A DNA stretch of 64,000 bases from Anoplopoma fimbria. Lineage: Eukaryota > Chordata > Actinopteri > Perciformes > Anoplopomatidae. This document shows, one piece after another, positions 51,003 to 63,700 of this stretch. The DNA is taken from assembly GCF_027596085.1 (NCBI RefSeq), contig NC_072472.1, positions 5,385,245-5,449,244 on the forward strand, written 5' to 3'. Position numbers and translations under genes: made by a program. Positions within the stretch are counted from its first letter, which is position 1. Each line of letters starts with the position of its first letter. Below the pieces are notes generated by a model. The model had not been told where the DNA came from. It searched no databases and saw only the letters and a program-made list of their open reading frames with translations.

Positions 51003-53819
51003 TCTCTCTTATTTCCCCTTTGTAAAATGTGTTTTTTTTTGAGAAGTGCTTCCTAAATAAACTGTTCTATTATTACCATATCAGCCTTTTGAGAGGCAAA
51101 CAAATGTCAACCGTTCACTGAAGCTGTCAACTTGTTCCTGGGAGCTTGTGACAGGCATTTGTTTTGACATTTTATTAGAAAAAAAGATGAATAATCAATA
51201 TCAATAGTCATTTGATGTTAAAAGTTTCTTACTTGACTTATTATAGCTGTCAGATTTGTGCTTCTCCCTGTTATCACCAACTCCAGTGTCGATCAATAGC
51301 CAGCCCTCACAGTGTTCTACAACAGCAGGTCCAACTTAACAGGCTCATCAGGTCCAGGTCAAATCCATCTGGCTCCTCAGATGAAGATCGGTTCCAGAAA
51401 TAATTGTCTTTAGTCGCCAGAAGTCATATCTGTGGTTATTTTTAACCACCAGCTTCTCTTGTCCATTGGGGGCTGAATTCATATGCTGCCTACACCTCAT
51501 TAAGAGAAATTCACAAAGGGATCTAGTTGCCAAGGAATATCTCTGTATTTATACCATCCAATCAGTAGCATTAGATTGTACTAAAAACTATATCCATTTG
51601 GCACCTTTTACCAAACACGTCCTCCTTATGCATTGAGTTATTAGTGAAATGGAAGGGATAGCAAACCAGTGATTAGCCCTTCTAAATACAAGTTATTTCA
51701 TACCTCAGCCAGTGCGATCTGGATTCAGCACAAATCTAATCACAAAGGCCTTTTCATAGAAATGTCTGTTTTTGTATTAGAATTAAAAAAAATGTGTTAA
51801 ATGTCCAGTGTAGTTGCTGTTGCTTGGAGCCTTGCATTCCTTTCTGCTGTTCAAGTAATAGTATATTGTGAGAATTTCTGTTTTGAAATGTAATGGATTC
51901 AATAGCATTCCCCAGCAAATCTATCTAAAAGGCTTCAAGGTTTAGCAAAGAAGGACTTAGTTATTCCTTTTATAGTCCCTGTGCAGCTTTGGGCCAATCT
52001 CCCTTCTCTTCTGATCTCTTTATTCAGGTACAAAACAAAAGTATTTTAAAGGCATTCATTTATGGTATGCTTTTTGTTTGGGACGATGCTGTTCTGATTC
52101 ATTTCCAAAGGCTTTATTTGCTTTAACATTGTAGTTTAGCAATTTGTCTTTTTCTAAACATTTTTTCCCATGGTCAAATAAAAGTGAGAGAAGATGTAAG
52201 ATGGCAGAGGAAGCTGTAATGTCTGTGTAGCTGTATATGTTTATATTGTTTCTGTTTTTATCTGGTATAATGTGATTCTGTCCTTAACGTGCTGCAGTTT
52301 CAATGCGACTTTTATCTTTTTGCTCTATAATAATAAAATGAAATTAAAAACAAAATTAAGCCTTCAATGTTTTGAATAAATTCCCTCCTCACTTTGCAAA
52401 GAAAGTGGATAAATCTCTTGGTGTTTCCATTATAAATGGATTAAAAAACACAGCTTGCACACTTGTTGACCCTGTAATTATTGGACACATTTCCCTGGTT
52501 CCTCTGTACCGAATACACTGATGAAGTGGTTATAAACTTTTTTTTGCACTTGCATCTCCATCTGTTTAAATATCGGCTCAGTCTGTTTGGGGCTTACATG
52601 GGTTTACGATTTTTACATTTTTATTTTGTAAATCTTTTAATCAGGAAAACAATTTATGCTTTAACTTAAAGTGATATATATATAAATAAAGATATTTTTA
52701 TAATAAATGTAGGGCTCCAATCTGTGTCTCTGTTTCCAGAACGTCATCTGATCTATCTTCGAATGCTTTTTCAGCTGCACCTGGTTCACTTCCTTCCCTG
52801 AGTGATATTATGGCTCTGTGGCACATCGCAAAGAATGGCATCTTTCATAAGAAGCTTTCAAGACTTCCTGTCGGACGTACAGGAGCTGAGATGCTTAATG
52901 TTTAATTAATGACGAAAGGCATCTCTGAAAAAAGGCAGGGGTTGTCTGCCATGCAGCATCTGGAGAGACACAAAGAGTGAGGGGAAAAAATAACCTGCAG
53001 CCTTGTTGTCATCTTGATCTCTGGAGTCTCTTTGCCTCGATCTCGTGCCCCACTCTCTGCCATCCATCACTGCTCTTAGCACCATGTGTTCATCTGGCTT
53101 TGTTTTCTCCCTCCTGTTGATTTGCGTTTGCATGATGAAAACAAAACTGTCCTCCTTTTTGCCTTTTATAAATGTCATAAATCGTGTGAGCTGATGCATA
53201 TGATTGTCTTTATGAGTGGGTGTATTTATTTGTGCAAATGTGACTGTGTGCATCCACACATGCGTGTAAATATGGATGCTTAGAGCTGCATGCACTTCAC
53301 AGGACATATGGCACTGAAGTAAACAAAAGCTAGCGGGCCATATGTCTTGCTGCAGGTGCTGCTCGGTGCTCAAGTGCCTGAAATCCTCCAGAGGCCTGTG
53401 CTATGAAGCAAGTTCATCATACCCACAATACCTTTTTTGTTATATTTCAAACTATAATATTAGACAAATATCAAGAAGTTTAACAGAAAATCCAGGTTTA
53501 AAGCATCACAGGTGCAGCTGAGATATGCAGGAAGGACATCTGGAAAAATATCACAGACTGTGTGAATGTATAAATGAATACGGTTAAAATATCACTGCCA
53601 CAACTAGGGCGTAATTAGATCTGACTATAATTACATTTGTGTATTCCATTAAATCAACGCATCGTTTACATGTGGAAGATACTATAATCATACCCTTGGG
53701 GAAATTATTGCATATATATACTGTATATATATTCAAGTTTAACTCTGAGAGAGAAACTACATTTAAAGACAATATACAAACCTGTGCTTTACAGAGTCTG
53801 TGAGCAATTTCTGTCTTAA

Positions 53820-54215
53820 TGCTGTTTTTTTTTCAGCACAAGACACAATACCCCTCAGAACTCAGATTGTCTGTCCACCCTGACCTAACTGGGTATCTCT
53901 GGTGCAGCAGGTGTCCAAGCGTCATTACCTCTCCACGGGTGGAACCTCCAGGATCGGTGCTTGGACCCCTTTCTTACATAACAGATATCACCTCCATTGC
54001 TATGCTGATGATACCCAGCTCTATCTGTCCTTGCCAGACATTTCATCCTGCCTCACTGATATTTTAAAGTGGATGATGACCGAGCTCCTGGTGGTCCCAG
54101 CCAGTCCCCTCCTATCTCCAGCTCTGCTCCTCCTTTTTCTCTCGAACAAAAAGTATGCAAGTAATATGGGCATCATGATTGACGACGACTAACTTTCCCT
54201 TTCAATTTTTATAAT
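53820..54215 (+). mobile_element. L2-like LINE reverse transcriptase fragment, frameshifted
   Basis: One frame gives PPGSVLGPLSYITDITSIAM (family 'PQGSVLGPLLF..YI'). The next frame gives HCYADDTQLYLSLPDISSCL, TDILKWMMTELLVVPASP and MGIMIDDD (family 'LGVMIDDQL'). The catalytic ADD is present, but a frameshift separates it from the GSVLGP motif and the part between WMM and ELLVVP is shortened. A dead copy on the same strand as the fragment at 34355, which represents a different L2-like lineage (ADDTQLYLPVK versus ADDTQLYLSLPD). Confidence 0.8.
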
Positions 54216-55204
54216 AAATCGATAATTTCTCATTTATTAGAAGTGCCACACACATCTGTCTGGTTGGGTTATTAGAAGGTTACACACAAAATTTTCTATG
54301 GGAGGCTAGTGGTGCATTGAAGCTAATTTCTAATCAAATATTTATAGGAGAAAAAATGGCTACTTCAGGAAGACTGTCCTGCCTTTTTAGAGAAGAGGTA
54401 GACTTTCGAGAGGGCCGTCAAAGGGTAGTTTTGCACAAGCAAATGTTTGCCATGTCCATGTGAAAAAAGTATTTATAACATCAAAAGATTCTGTCCTTGT
54501 TCAGAATGCGGCTCTGTTCATTACTGTCCGAATGCTGTTTAAATTAACACATCTGGTATGGATCTAAAAGGGAAAAACCACATGCTCTGATCAAAGGAGA
54601 ATTCACACCCTTTGATTAAGTCAGAATCAAATAATAAGCCAGACCTGCAGTCCTTTTTACCAGTGGGTTAGTGACAGCCTTTTGATGCACATGCTTTATT
54701 CGGGACTTTATCCTTGATTTTATAAAGAGCTTCAGTTTACATATTTTGCAATAGAGAAACATCTATGTAGGTCACAGAACTTCATGAAGGGCATTTGTAG
54801 TAGTTTTGACATAACAGTGTTAAAGGTAAGGCAACAAAACTCCATGGTTGGGTGGAGGAAAAGATCATAACTGGGAATGTTTGTAAGAAACTTAAGACAC
54901 ATATGTACAGAAGTTTAGCATCTTACATATGTTGTGTACTTACCTTCAAGAGAGTGCTATTATGTACTATAGAAACTATAAGGACACCTCCTGTCTTTTA
55001 TGTTATGCAAGATGTTGTATTTCTCACATGGCAAGACGTACAGCCAATTAGTCGTTGTGAACATACTTTCCAGCGCCGATGCACTCAGCATCTATTTATA
55101 AGAACATGTTGTCATTTGATTGTCAAGAGGTGCCGAAGTGCTGCTATATGAGTGCAGTTTGTAAGGGCTTTATTGAAGAACAACATCTGTTATGCGAGAT
55201 GTAA

Positions 55205-55235
<31 letters not shown>

Positions 55236-57378
55236 CGTTAAGTAAGTTATCAATTTCTGTTTTTAACTACAGTACATTGCCATTTAACTGTTGCCAAATA
55301 TGAAAGCCTTTGTTATGATTGTCTGATACTGTCTTATGCAGGTGTAAAAAAGGAGAAAATAAACCTTGGTATTCATGAAAAAAGAGATCCATTTCAGCAA
55401 AGTAACATTTTACATGTGTAAAGCTTCATTTGGTTTTTAAATGAATGAAATTGGGCTCTAATTTAAAGGGCCTCAACTGTGAGGACTATAGACGTGTTAG
55501 CATGTCCTCTTCAGCGAAGCTTGTTATAGTTCATGTTAATACAATAATAATTTTTTTGAACTTTGCCTCTCTAACACTATAAATGAGAAAAACATTGGAA
55601 AAACAATGTTGTTTTTAATAAGATTTTTAACACAGCTACAGAATGATGTTAAAAGTTGTTTGAGGAATACCAGGGAGTTGAGTGCTGAATTAAATGATAT
55701 AAATTAGTTAGACAGAGTACAATATAGTCCTATATATTAAATAATGCATTCTAATTCATTAATTAATTGGTGTTCTGTTATTTTCGGTGTTACACAATGT
55801 TCAGTTACCTTTTTGAACAGGATAAGAGCCACTCCTACTGTTTACACATTAATACATGTGGGATAAGCCAATAATAATTGGGTTTTAGGAGATTTCTTTG
55901 AACATGTATACAGTGGATTTGGAATATGTGTCACAAAGAGGGTTTCTACCACAGTTAAACACAAACCAGCTTAGACCAGTTTGCAGAAAAAGCACGCCCA
56001 GAAGAAAAGCCCACAGTTTCTAGTCGAAGAGAGAAACACATTACTTTTAAACATAATAAAAGTCGGGATACCAACAGGTTTTTCTGTAAGCAAACAAAGC
56101 AATGCAAGAAGGTGGTAGCAGGCATGAAAGAGGGAGGTTGTAGTTCACACTGTCAAACAGTTCGCCACCATTTACGTTATTCAAAGTATGCACGGCTTCA
56201 TGGCTGGGAATGTAAGTGGAATATTCATTTTCATTAGCATTGTAAACAGCTTAGAAGGAATTTGTCTTTTTGGGATAAGGGCAAAAAAAACTGAATATTT
56301 GGTGCATGTAAACACAACCTCTGATTAATAGAAGCTATTTGCTGAAATAGATTGCACAAGGTCAGGCGTACCATTACCAACAGCTGCACTCAAGCAAGCA
56401 GCAAATGGCAACAAAATACAGCGTAAGACCGCTCAGATCCATTGCACCCAAAAAAACGTGACCCCTCATCCCAACAGACAGGGTCTTGCCGATGAGATGT
56501 TTCTCTAACTGATAGGACATTTGTACGGTTTGGCAACTTCTTAGAGAAACATGTGGACTTGCATAAGTGATCAAAATGTGACACCTGAACATCACATCAG
56601 CATTCAGAGCACAAGCCTCCCTCAGGCCGCATACATAAATATGTTATGAGCACGGCCTGCCGTTACTATACGGTCTGGCAGTAATGGATATTCAGGGTGA
56701 AGGGGCTCTTGTGGGAGCAGCATGTAAAGGATGACTGGGCTGGAGTTAGTAACGCACCATTAACTGACTCCTCAGGATGCTCACAGACAGGGAAGAGAAG
56801 GAAACCCGGCCAGTCAGGAAATCAATTCAAAGCACATCAGTATGTGAGTCTGTGAGAGAGGGGGAGGATGATGTTTGCCATATCAGGATCACTTTAAACA
56901 CAGAGTGCAATAAACACACAGAAATGCTCCATGGATGCTTGTACTTAACACGTTTGACTGTGCATGCTGACACAAGGCTCGAAGACAACATAAGCTTCCA
57001 TACTGCAGGAGAATAGACTCAGAGAAGCTGCATACTTGATACCTGCATTTCTGTCGGTGCATCACATACATTTTTATGTTTTTTCTTTTTTTCTAGAGGC
57101 TCTACACAAGGTTAGAAATCTTGCAGAAAATCACATTTCTGATTAATAACAAATACAACAGTTAAACACAGAAACCTGAAAAAAACCTGAGTGAGTACAT
57201 TTTTGTTAAGTAATGGTGACATATCATTATTATGTTAATACATTTTGAATTATATTTTCCTTTAATTTAAATTGCAGAGTCAAAAAGGATAATGCCAACA
57301 TAATTATGAAGTGTAATTTATATATGCTGTTCAAACTGAAAATTGCTTTTAGTAATTGCAAAGCAATTGCAAATGAAT
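54216..57378. other. Non-coding DNA, no gene seen
   Basis: AT-rich; a TA microsatellite at 55203-55235. No exon, RNA gene or transposon recognised. Confidence 0.55.
55203..55235. repeat. A-run and (TA)n microsatellite
   Basis: Ten As followed by alternating TA. Confidence 0.93.
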
Positions 57379-57795
57379 GGAATACACAATCCATTAGTGA
57401 AAAACTTAAATTGCCTTTGACAAAAGCAGACTAATTGCACATGACTCCTACGACAGGTCTGGACCACTCGTAAATTTAAAAAAGAGAAAATTAGTGAATG
57501 GGGCAAATTCTCCTAAATCAGCGTACAAGCCACTTAAAGGATCCAGTGTTCGGTTTGTCTGTTCTGGGCTACTGTAGAAACACGGCGGTGCCACATGGCC
57601 ATCCTCTGTATGTCTATATAAACAGCTCATTCTAAGGGGGGAACAAATATTTGTTTACACTGATTATACACTAATTAAAACATAGAGAGAAATATTATAT
57701 TCAAATTCTGCCTGTTATCTCCCTTAATCCTACAGACTGTTAATTTGAGATCAAATCTGTTCATACGAGTGGTTCTTGCATGAGGCCCAGAGCAC
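57379..57795 (-). repeat. Ancient dispersed repeat, copy B, interrupted by a MITE
   Basis: The reverse complement aligns with 3300-3521: ATGAACAGATTTGATC, then (across the insertion) GATTTAGGAGAATTTGCC, TTTACGAGTGGTCCAGACCT, GCAATTAGTCTGCTTTTG and TTTTTCACTAATGGATTG. The alignment is split by 57534-57743, where copy A has a simple TTAA. Confidence 0.75.
57534..57743. mobile_element. TTAA-flanked non-autonomous element, about 210 bp, nested in copy B
   Basis: Bounded by TTAA at 57534-57537 and 57740-57743. It begins TTAAAGGATCCAGTGTTCGG, contains GGGCTACTGTAGAAACACGG, AACAGCTCATTCTAAGG and GATTATACACTAATTAAAAC, and ends AATCCTACAGACTGTTAA. I recall this as a very common perciform repeat with 'CAGTGT..' type ends. 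The right end here is shortened, so terminal symmetry is weak. It has no coding capacity. Confidence 0.75.
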
Positions 57796-60504
57796 AAATT
57801 TCTTTAAAACAATCTTCTAGAAACACAATATGGGTGGCTGTTTCTGTTCACAAAACTTTTCAATCACCAGTCAACCGACCTCAACAGCTTGAACCTATTT
57901 TTTTCGTCGTTTTATGTTAATTTGTCTATAACTTCAGTGACATAAGGTGCTACACAACATCCAATAACGGACAGACTGAAGAACAAACAAACATGGCCGT
58001 AAACATTACCTCATTGGCAGAGGCCCCTTGGCTCGTCTCTCCATTAGAGAAGCATATTCAGACTCCTAATTGGTTTTACTATCTGAGCTGCTCAGTAGTC
58101 TGTTAATGACATCCCCAACCTGGAGCGTGAAGACATCAGAGAAACGCACAGCATATGAGTGTCTTTATGAAGCAAAGTGCTGTTCTTGTGATGCACTGTA
58201 GGTGGTGGAAGGATGAGGAAATTTGTTTGTGTTTTGAAATGTGTGTGTGTGTGTGGGGGGGGGGGGATTGAGTGCGAGGCTGTCTGCTGTTTACGGGTGG
58301 GTGGGTTTGCTTAAGATTTTGTTTACACAAGCTGTTGCTCCCATGTGGTGCTTCTCCTTGTGTAAAAAGCATTCTGAAGAACTCGCTGTGTTAAAAGTGC
58401 TGCCAAATGAGCAATCACACCCTGACAGCGTTTGTCTGCGGCGCCGTTCAGCTGCAGGTCTCAAAAACGATAAAACTAAGCCATTAACGGCGGATGAGAT
58501 GGTCGCCTCATCCTCACCTGGATCAATTTAAGTTTTGAGGAGTGTGTGTTTTTTTTTTTCTTTTTTGAATGAGTCACTGGAGCTCTGAGGCAGATGACAA
58601 CCTTGAGTAAAAATAATGTCCTAACGGCTCGAGATCCAACATCTAATTTGGAAGAAAAATGAACTGATTCCTCTACACAAGCGAATGCTTTTGTTCTTTT
58701 TCAGTTCAGGGTAATGCCACGTAAAGTAATTGACACTAACAAAGAGAGGCCTCCCAGGTTTCACGTACAATTTGACATGAAATAAGACGTTACGTAGATT
58801 GTCAATGTCATACAAGAGCAGCCACTCAGGGGAGCTTAACGAGAACATCAGAGAAATGAACCCAAGGCTGTAGACGGTGGAGAAATGAAGCATTAAAATG
58901 GTAGGATGTCTCACGAGTACAGAGAGAGGATTTTTTTTTTTTTAAACTTTCTGAGTAAAACAAGGACACTCCTTTAATCTTAAAACCCAAGCTTCATATC
59001 CTTCTCATCTGCAGCCATCTTCCCTGCATGAAACATCCCATATACACTTGCCATGTTGGAAAGGCCAGCCAGCTTTTTTTTTCAAAGTTTTAGAATTTTC
59101 TTCAGATCAAACTTTAATAGAGTTGTGAGGGTTGAATTCTATGTTTCACAGGAAACGAACTAGTGTTACTTTTCCATTTTGCATGTTTTACTCCATTTAG
59201 TACAGATCAGCTATATGTAGCTGCCAACCATTTTCTAAAGCAAAACCACCGTTTTTTGTTTTAATAAAAAACATTTTATGTCTTGGTTAGTTGTATGTTT
59301 TCCACCACGAGCCTCCACAACAGTCTGGTTGTCAGAATTGAAACACGTGATCAGTTGGATGCCTTCATGTAAAATAAAATAAAACTCAGGGACCATATAG
59401 AAAAAAGGCTAAAATTTACTACGCTGTCTCAAATCAAAGACATCAGTTTCACGCTACAACCTTTGTTTAATTTTAAGCCCAACTTGCTGCAATAAAGAGA
59501 CAGAAAACAACAATAAAAGTCTATCACGGTCCTAAAACTTAACGGACTTTACTGCATTATAAGCTTCCCCTAAAGTCTCCTTGAATATCCTGGAACAATG
59601 TAGATACAAACAGCTATTGTAACAGATGTGATGCCAACACACACATTCACACATAGCAAACTTGTTTGCAGTGTGTCATGTGTTTGAAGATTTAGCACAA
59701 ACTGCATAATTGACTTGCCAGTTGCCATGACCTACATATGACAGAATGTTATTGCTGTGCAGCTCGTATGGAGCCCATGTTGGATGTTGGCAAGTCCTGA
59801 AATAATGCTCTGTAGCATGGGACTGCCTCTGACAGCTTGTCTTAGGCTGATTTATGTAAATATAACCAGAGCTGAATTTCCTCCTTTTTGAATAGTGGCT
59901 TGAATAGTAACTTGCAGTCATTACAGTAATGTTATCCAGTAACTTCCAGTCTTATTTCACAGAGGAGAACATCCCACCTGTCTGTGAAAAGATGGAGGAA
60001 GAAGCTGGTCAATAAATATTTCATGAGTTTCATTGCTGCATATTTATAGTGTGTCTGCCACTCAGTAAATCTGTCCAGGCCGAGTCCAGGCCGTGAAACA
60101 ATGTTTAACCACACAGCCAAAAAGTCGAGGACGAGTCATCTAATTTAACCGTCCGGCCAAGTGATGCCCACGGAGCCGTTAACCGCCAGCGAAATGACGA
60201 CAAGGGCACAATCTAGTTAGTTGATCTACTATGGTGAAGTTTGTATTTGAGAGCATCAGGACACAATATGTGCAACAGAAAAAAAAAACACTGCTAATTA
60301 GAGTAGGAATGGCTAAGCAAATCTGTTTTGGTGCGAAAAAATAAATAAATCTACTCCATACTATACTCAGGTCACTCCAACGTCTGAGTCAAAAGACCTA
60401 TTCTAAATAAATAAAAAAGTCTAGACAAATCTAGATATTAAAAACATTGGTTTCAATTTAAATGTAATGATGATTGGAAGATATGGCTCAGTTGGCAGCT
60501 CATG
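57796..60504. other. Non-coding DNA, no gene seen
   Basis: Contains a TG run ending in 12 G (58235-58266). No exon, RNA gene or confident transposon. Confidence 0.55.
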
Positions 60505-60614
60505 AGCCCCGAGATAATCAGGTGTCCAGTCTACGGTGTACCCCCTGAATGATGGAAGGATGGATGGATGGATGGATGGATGGATGGATGGATGGATGGA
60601 TGGATGGATGGTTG
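60505..60614 (+). repeat. LINE 3'-tail remnant with (GGAT)n microsatellite
   Basis: CAGTCTACGGTGTACCCCCT followed by GAATGATGGAAGG and about 14 GGAT units (60551-60614). The text before the tandem repeat resembles the '...GGTGTACCCCGCCTC...' 3' end of fish RTE-type LINEs with an internal deletion, and GGAT tails are usual for them. The microsatellite is certain, the LINE origin tentative. Confidence 0.6.
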
Positions 60615-60799
60615 GTCAGGTCAGCCAATAATGTTAGGATTTGTTGTTTGTGTCGATCCCCAATTGCACTGGGGGAAAAGTAAGTAGCTAAATCAATTTA
60701 ATGTAACTTAAAAGTAGATTTAAATGAACACAACCACAAATCAAACGTTTGCACAGTATCTTGTGTGTTTAATCAAAAAAACAGGAGTTTGACAAAAAC

Positions 60800-61010
60800 C
60801 TCCAAGACCTCCAATACCCACGACTTTCTCTGTCATCATTCCACTGTTTTGCGTAGTACGGGAAAAAGTCACTAAACACAACGTGTTTATTATCATGTAT
60901 CCAAAAACACAATCTTTCCCTAACCTTAGCCGATGTTTTTGCCTAAATCTTACCCCAGATGTTCCTCTGGATGCGAACATCAGTCCAAGTCCTGCACTTT
61001 GTATGCCGGC
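60800..61010. repeat. Possible teleost repeat (AATCTTTCCCTAACCTTAGC type)
   Basis: CAACGTGTTTATTATCATGT, then ACACAATCTTTCCCTAACCT and TTTTTGCCTAAATCTTACC, resemble a repeat I remember from teleost genomes ('...CACAATCTTTCCCTAACCTTAACC..GTTTTTGTGCCTAAACC'). Class unknown. Confidence 0.4.
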
Positions 61011-62814
61011 CATTCACGATGACTCGGCCCATAATGTAGCGCCTCACTAATTAAAAAAATCGTTGCCTGTTTCATAATCAAGGCAGTGATTGTGATTGAG
61101 ACCATAAAGTGAGTGAGAACATAATTTAGTTCTATATTAATAGAGTCACACTAAAGACTTCAGGCCAGACTTGCTTTCAATCAACACAACACACAACTAA
61201 AATAAATATTCTTTTATTTCCTGACTAAACTCTGTCAACAGTTCTGTATTCATTGTTCTTGACTCCTTTGTTGTTCTGTTAGTGTTTTGTCTTTTGTCTT
61301 GCTATAAAAACATATTCACCAAAGAAACAGCCTCAGTAATAAATTATATATATATATTTCTATTCTGGTTTCTATTCAAACAAGCACAAATGGAAACTTA
61401 ACAGAGTCTGCTTACGTCAAATGAGGATGAATATAATGTAGGTAGACTGAGCAGGATGTTAAGCCTGTAGGTTGTAAAATTAAAAAGAAATCTGTGATGG
61501 AAAATGAACAAAAAAGGCCACATGACATGTTCCATAACTCAGTTGGAGCGTTTTAAATTGCAGGCTGGAGCAGAGGACAAGCTTCCCATGAAGAAAACAT
61601 GACGATTACCTTTGTTGGAAGGATGATAATGGCAATGAAACGGACCTCTGTGGCCCTTTCTACAGAATGCAGAGCCTTAATTTGAGGAACTTAATCATGG
61701 TCTTATTCAGACTCACATAATGCTAGGTTTTGATTGTGACTTCAAACAAACACCTTCAGGTGTGCTCAGAATATGAAGCTATCATCTTGTTTTAGAGAAG
61801 GAAGCGAGCCACAAATGTTCTATGTTCAAAATGTTCTCCTTTGATCTATAATGTTTTAAATTGAGCAGGAATTGACCCGAACGTTTCTTTAGCAGCAGCC
61901 ATGATCAGAACTTGTGAAAACTGCTTTTCTAACTCCCACAAGGAGAAACATCCTTTCATAATGCCATCCCCAAAGTCCTCCCTTTTCACAATGGATCCAC
62001 ATTTCGTGAGTGTTCCCAACCAACAGGGTTATATAAACATAATGCAGGAGGCTTGTCATTTTTGTTTTTGTTTAGAATTTAAAAAAACACTTAAGATTAA
62101 AGAAAAAATCATATTACACCATATGCTGCACGCTGTTAAGGTTTTGAAACACTTTGAGGCACTCTGGCGCCTGATCAGTAGCTCTTTTGAATTTTATTTT
62201 CTCTCCTCACTTCCTATTGCATGAAGCATATTCTAAACTCTGGATCTACAGAGATTTGGTCATCACATGGGAACATAAAATCTGGGTTAAAAAAGTTTTA
62301 ACTGTAACATCTGTATATTAATTAGTGAAAAATAGCAACAATCTCCTAGCTGGAATCAGTGATGTGATGTTGGTGTTCAATATCCTTAGAAGTGTATTTG
62401 TCTCTCTGAGTCAATCAATTCACTGTTATGCCAATTACTCTCAATGGATGCTGATGACCTGTTTACAGTCAGCTGCATTTATAGAATACATTTTAAAAAG
62501 AACAACAAACTACATAATTCAGTATATATGGAGAGTAATGGATGAATAAATACTTGGGTTTATATGAAGCTCAAAAAAATCTGTAATTATTGACCCGTAA
62601 AATAAAGCATTATCAAATGTTCCTTTACATTCTTCCCTTGACCCCCTGAGGATTACATCAAAGGAAGGAAAGACCTCCCGGAAGCTTTCAATGTGCACAA
62701 TGATGATGACGTTTCCCAGTAAAACAATCTCACGGTGCAGTGTTTCCCCCCCCACCCCGAAAACCCTTGGTGACTGATCCACAACTTCCTTCAAAGCTTC
62801 ATGGGCACACAAAT
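61011..62814. other. Non-coding DNA, no gene seen
   Basis: Small TA tract at 61345-61358. A 97-codon minus frame (62519-62812) begins just left of the CpG-rich block; it has no domain I recognise. Confidence 0.5.
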
Positions 62815-63165
62815 CAGCTCGTCTGACTTCCTCCTAGTCACAACCTTTCCATGCGACCTCATTTTGCCACCGTCATTGCTCGCCACGTTCCCTCCAGATG
62901 TTTCCCCCCGTGCAGTATGTATCTGTCCGAGGATGCAAGGAGCCGTCGGAAGATGTGACCCCAATACCTTCACCGCGGTCCCCAGCGAGCCCGGCCCGCC
63001 GCTGTGATGCTGCTGCAGCCATTATTTCCCATTAGTGCTTGACAGCGGGCTGTTTGTAGCAGCGAGACCCTGCAGAGAATCAGGTCAGCCACCGCGCCCC
63101 CAGCCCTTTGTTGGCACATGTTGCTGTTCAACCTGGCGTGGACCGTTTCGCGGGTCGGTGGAGGT
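62815..63165. promoter_or_regulatory. CpG-rich segment, candidate CpG island of an unseen gene
   Basis: About 350 bp with dense CpGs (for example ACCGCGGTCCCCAGCGAGCC, GGCCCGCCGCTG, CCACCGCGCCCCC and CCGTTTCGCGGGTCGG) in otherwise AT-rich DNA. A good donor-like site GAATCAG|GTCAGC is on the plus strand near 63082. It could be a promoter and first exon of a neighbouring gene running to the right, or a GC-rich pseudogene or repeat. No protein is recognisable in any frame. Confidence 0.35.
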
Positions 63166-63379
63166 TATTTGAAATTAAGGACAAACAAGCTTGTAACCTA
63201 CATTTGCTGTAAATAGGTTGCTTTGGATGGATGTCAGTACTATGGAGTACAGTTGAATTTAAAGCCAAAGGGAAGAGTAAGAATGTAAACTTTCCTTATT
63301 TATCACTTTGAAAATCTTAGAAAATAGAAGATATTGAGAAGACAATGAATAACAATGCTATGAGTCTACAGCCATGCAT

Positions 63380-63700
63380 ACAGAGCTAAATGCTAATGAC
63401 AAAATGGTAACATTATCTCAGTGACAATGCTATAAAGCTGATGTTTAGCAGGTATAATGTTTGCCATAGTCACCATCTTGTGTTAGCATGCTAACATGTG
63501 CTAATTGGCACCAAACACAAAGTACAATTGAAGCAGATTGGATTGCATTTTGCAGGTTATAAACGACAGTATTGGACAAATTCAAAGTTTACCTGATGAT
63601 GTCACCAAAGTCCCAAGGTTTCATCAGGTTTCATGAATGTCTAAACCAAATTGTGAGCCAAACTTGCAGATGTTGAAATATTACAGTGGTTCAGATCATT
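63380..63700 (+). repeat. Widespread teleost repeat (TTAGCATGCTAACAT type), fragment
   Basis: AAGCTGATGTTTAGCAGGTA, then TTAGCATGCTAACATGTGCT, then ACCAAACACAAAGTACAATT and CCTGATGATGTCACCAAAG match a repeat very frequent in teleosts as I remember it. The fragment at 6725-6830 seems to be the same family reversed. Superfamily not determined. Confidence 0.65.

Larger units (their letters stand above)
38626..53818. other. Long non-coding stretch, no gene seen
   Basis: About 15 kb without a recognisable exon, RNA gene or confident transposon. It contains a 13-G run (40248-40260) and the microsatellites listed separately. A 164-codon open frame at 44279-44773 and others (45575-45943 minus, 52906-53373 minus) show no domains or splice context and are probably chance. 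Confidence 0.5.

Noticed and set aside
62325..62549. Possible LINE RT relic (HCYANYSQ resembling HCYADDTQ)
   Set aside because: Only one short motif is similar and neighbouring RT motifs are absent.
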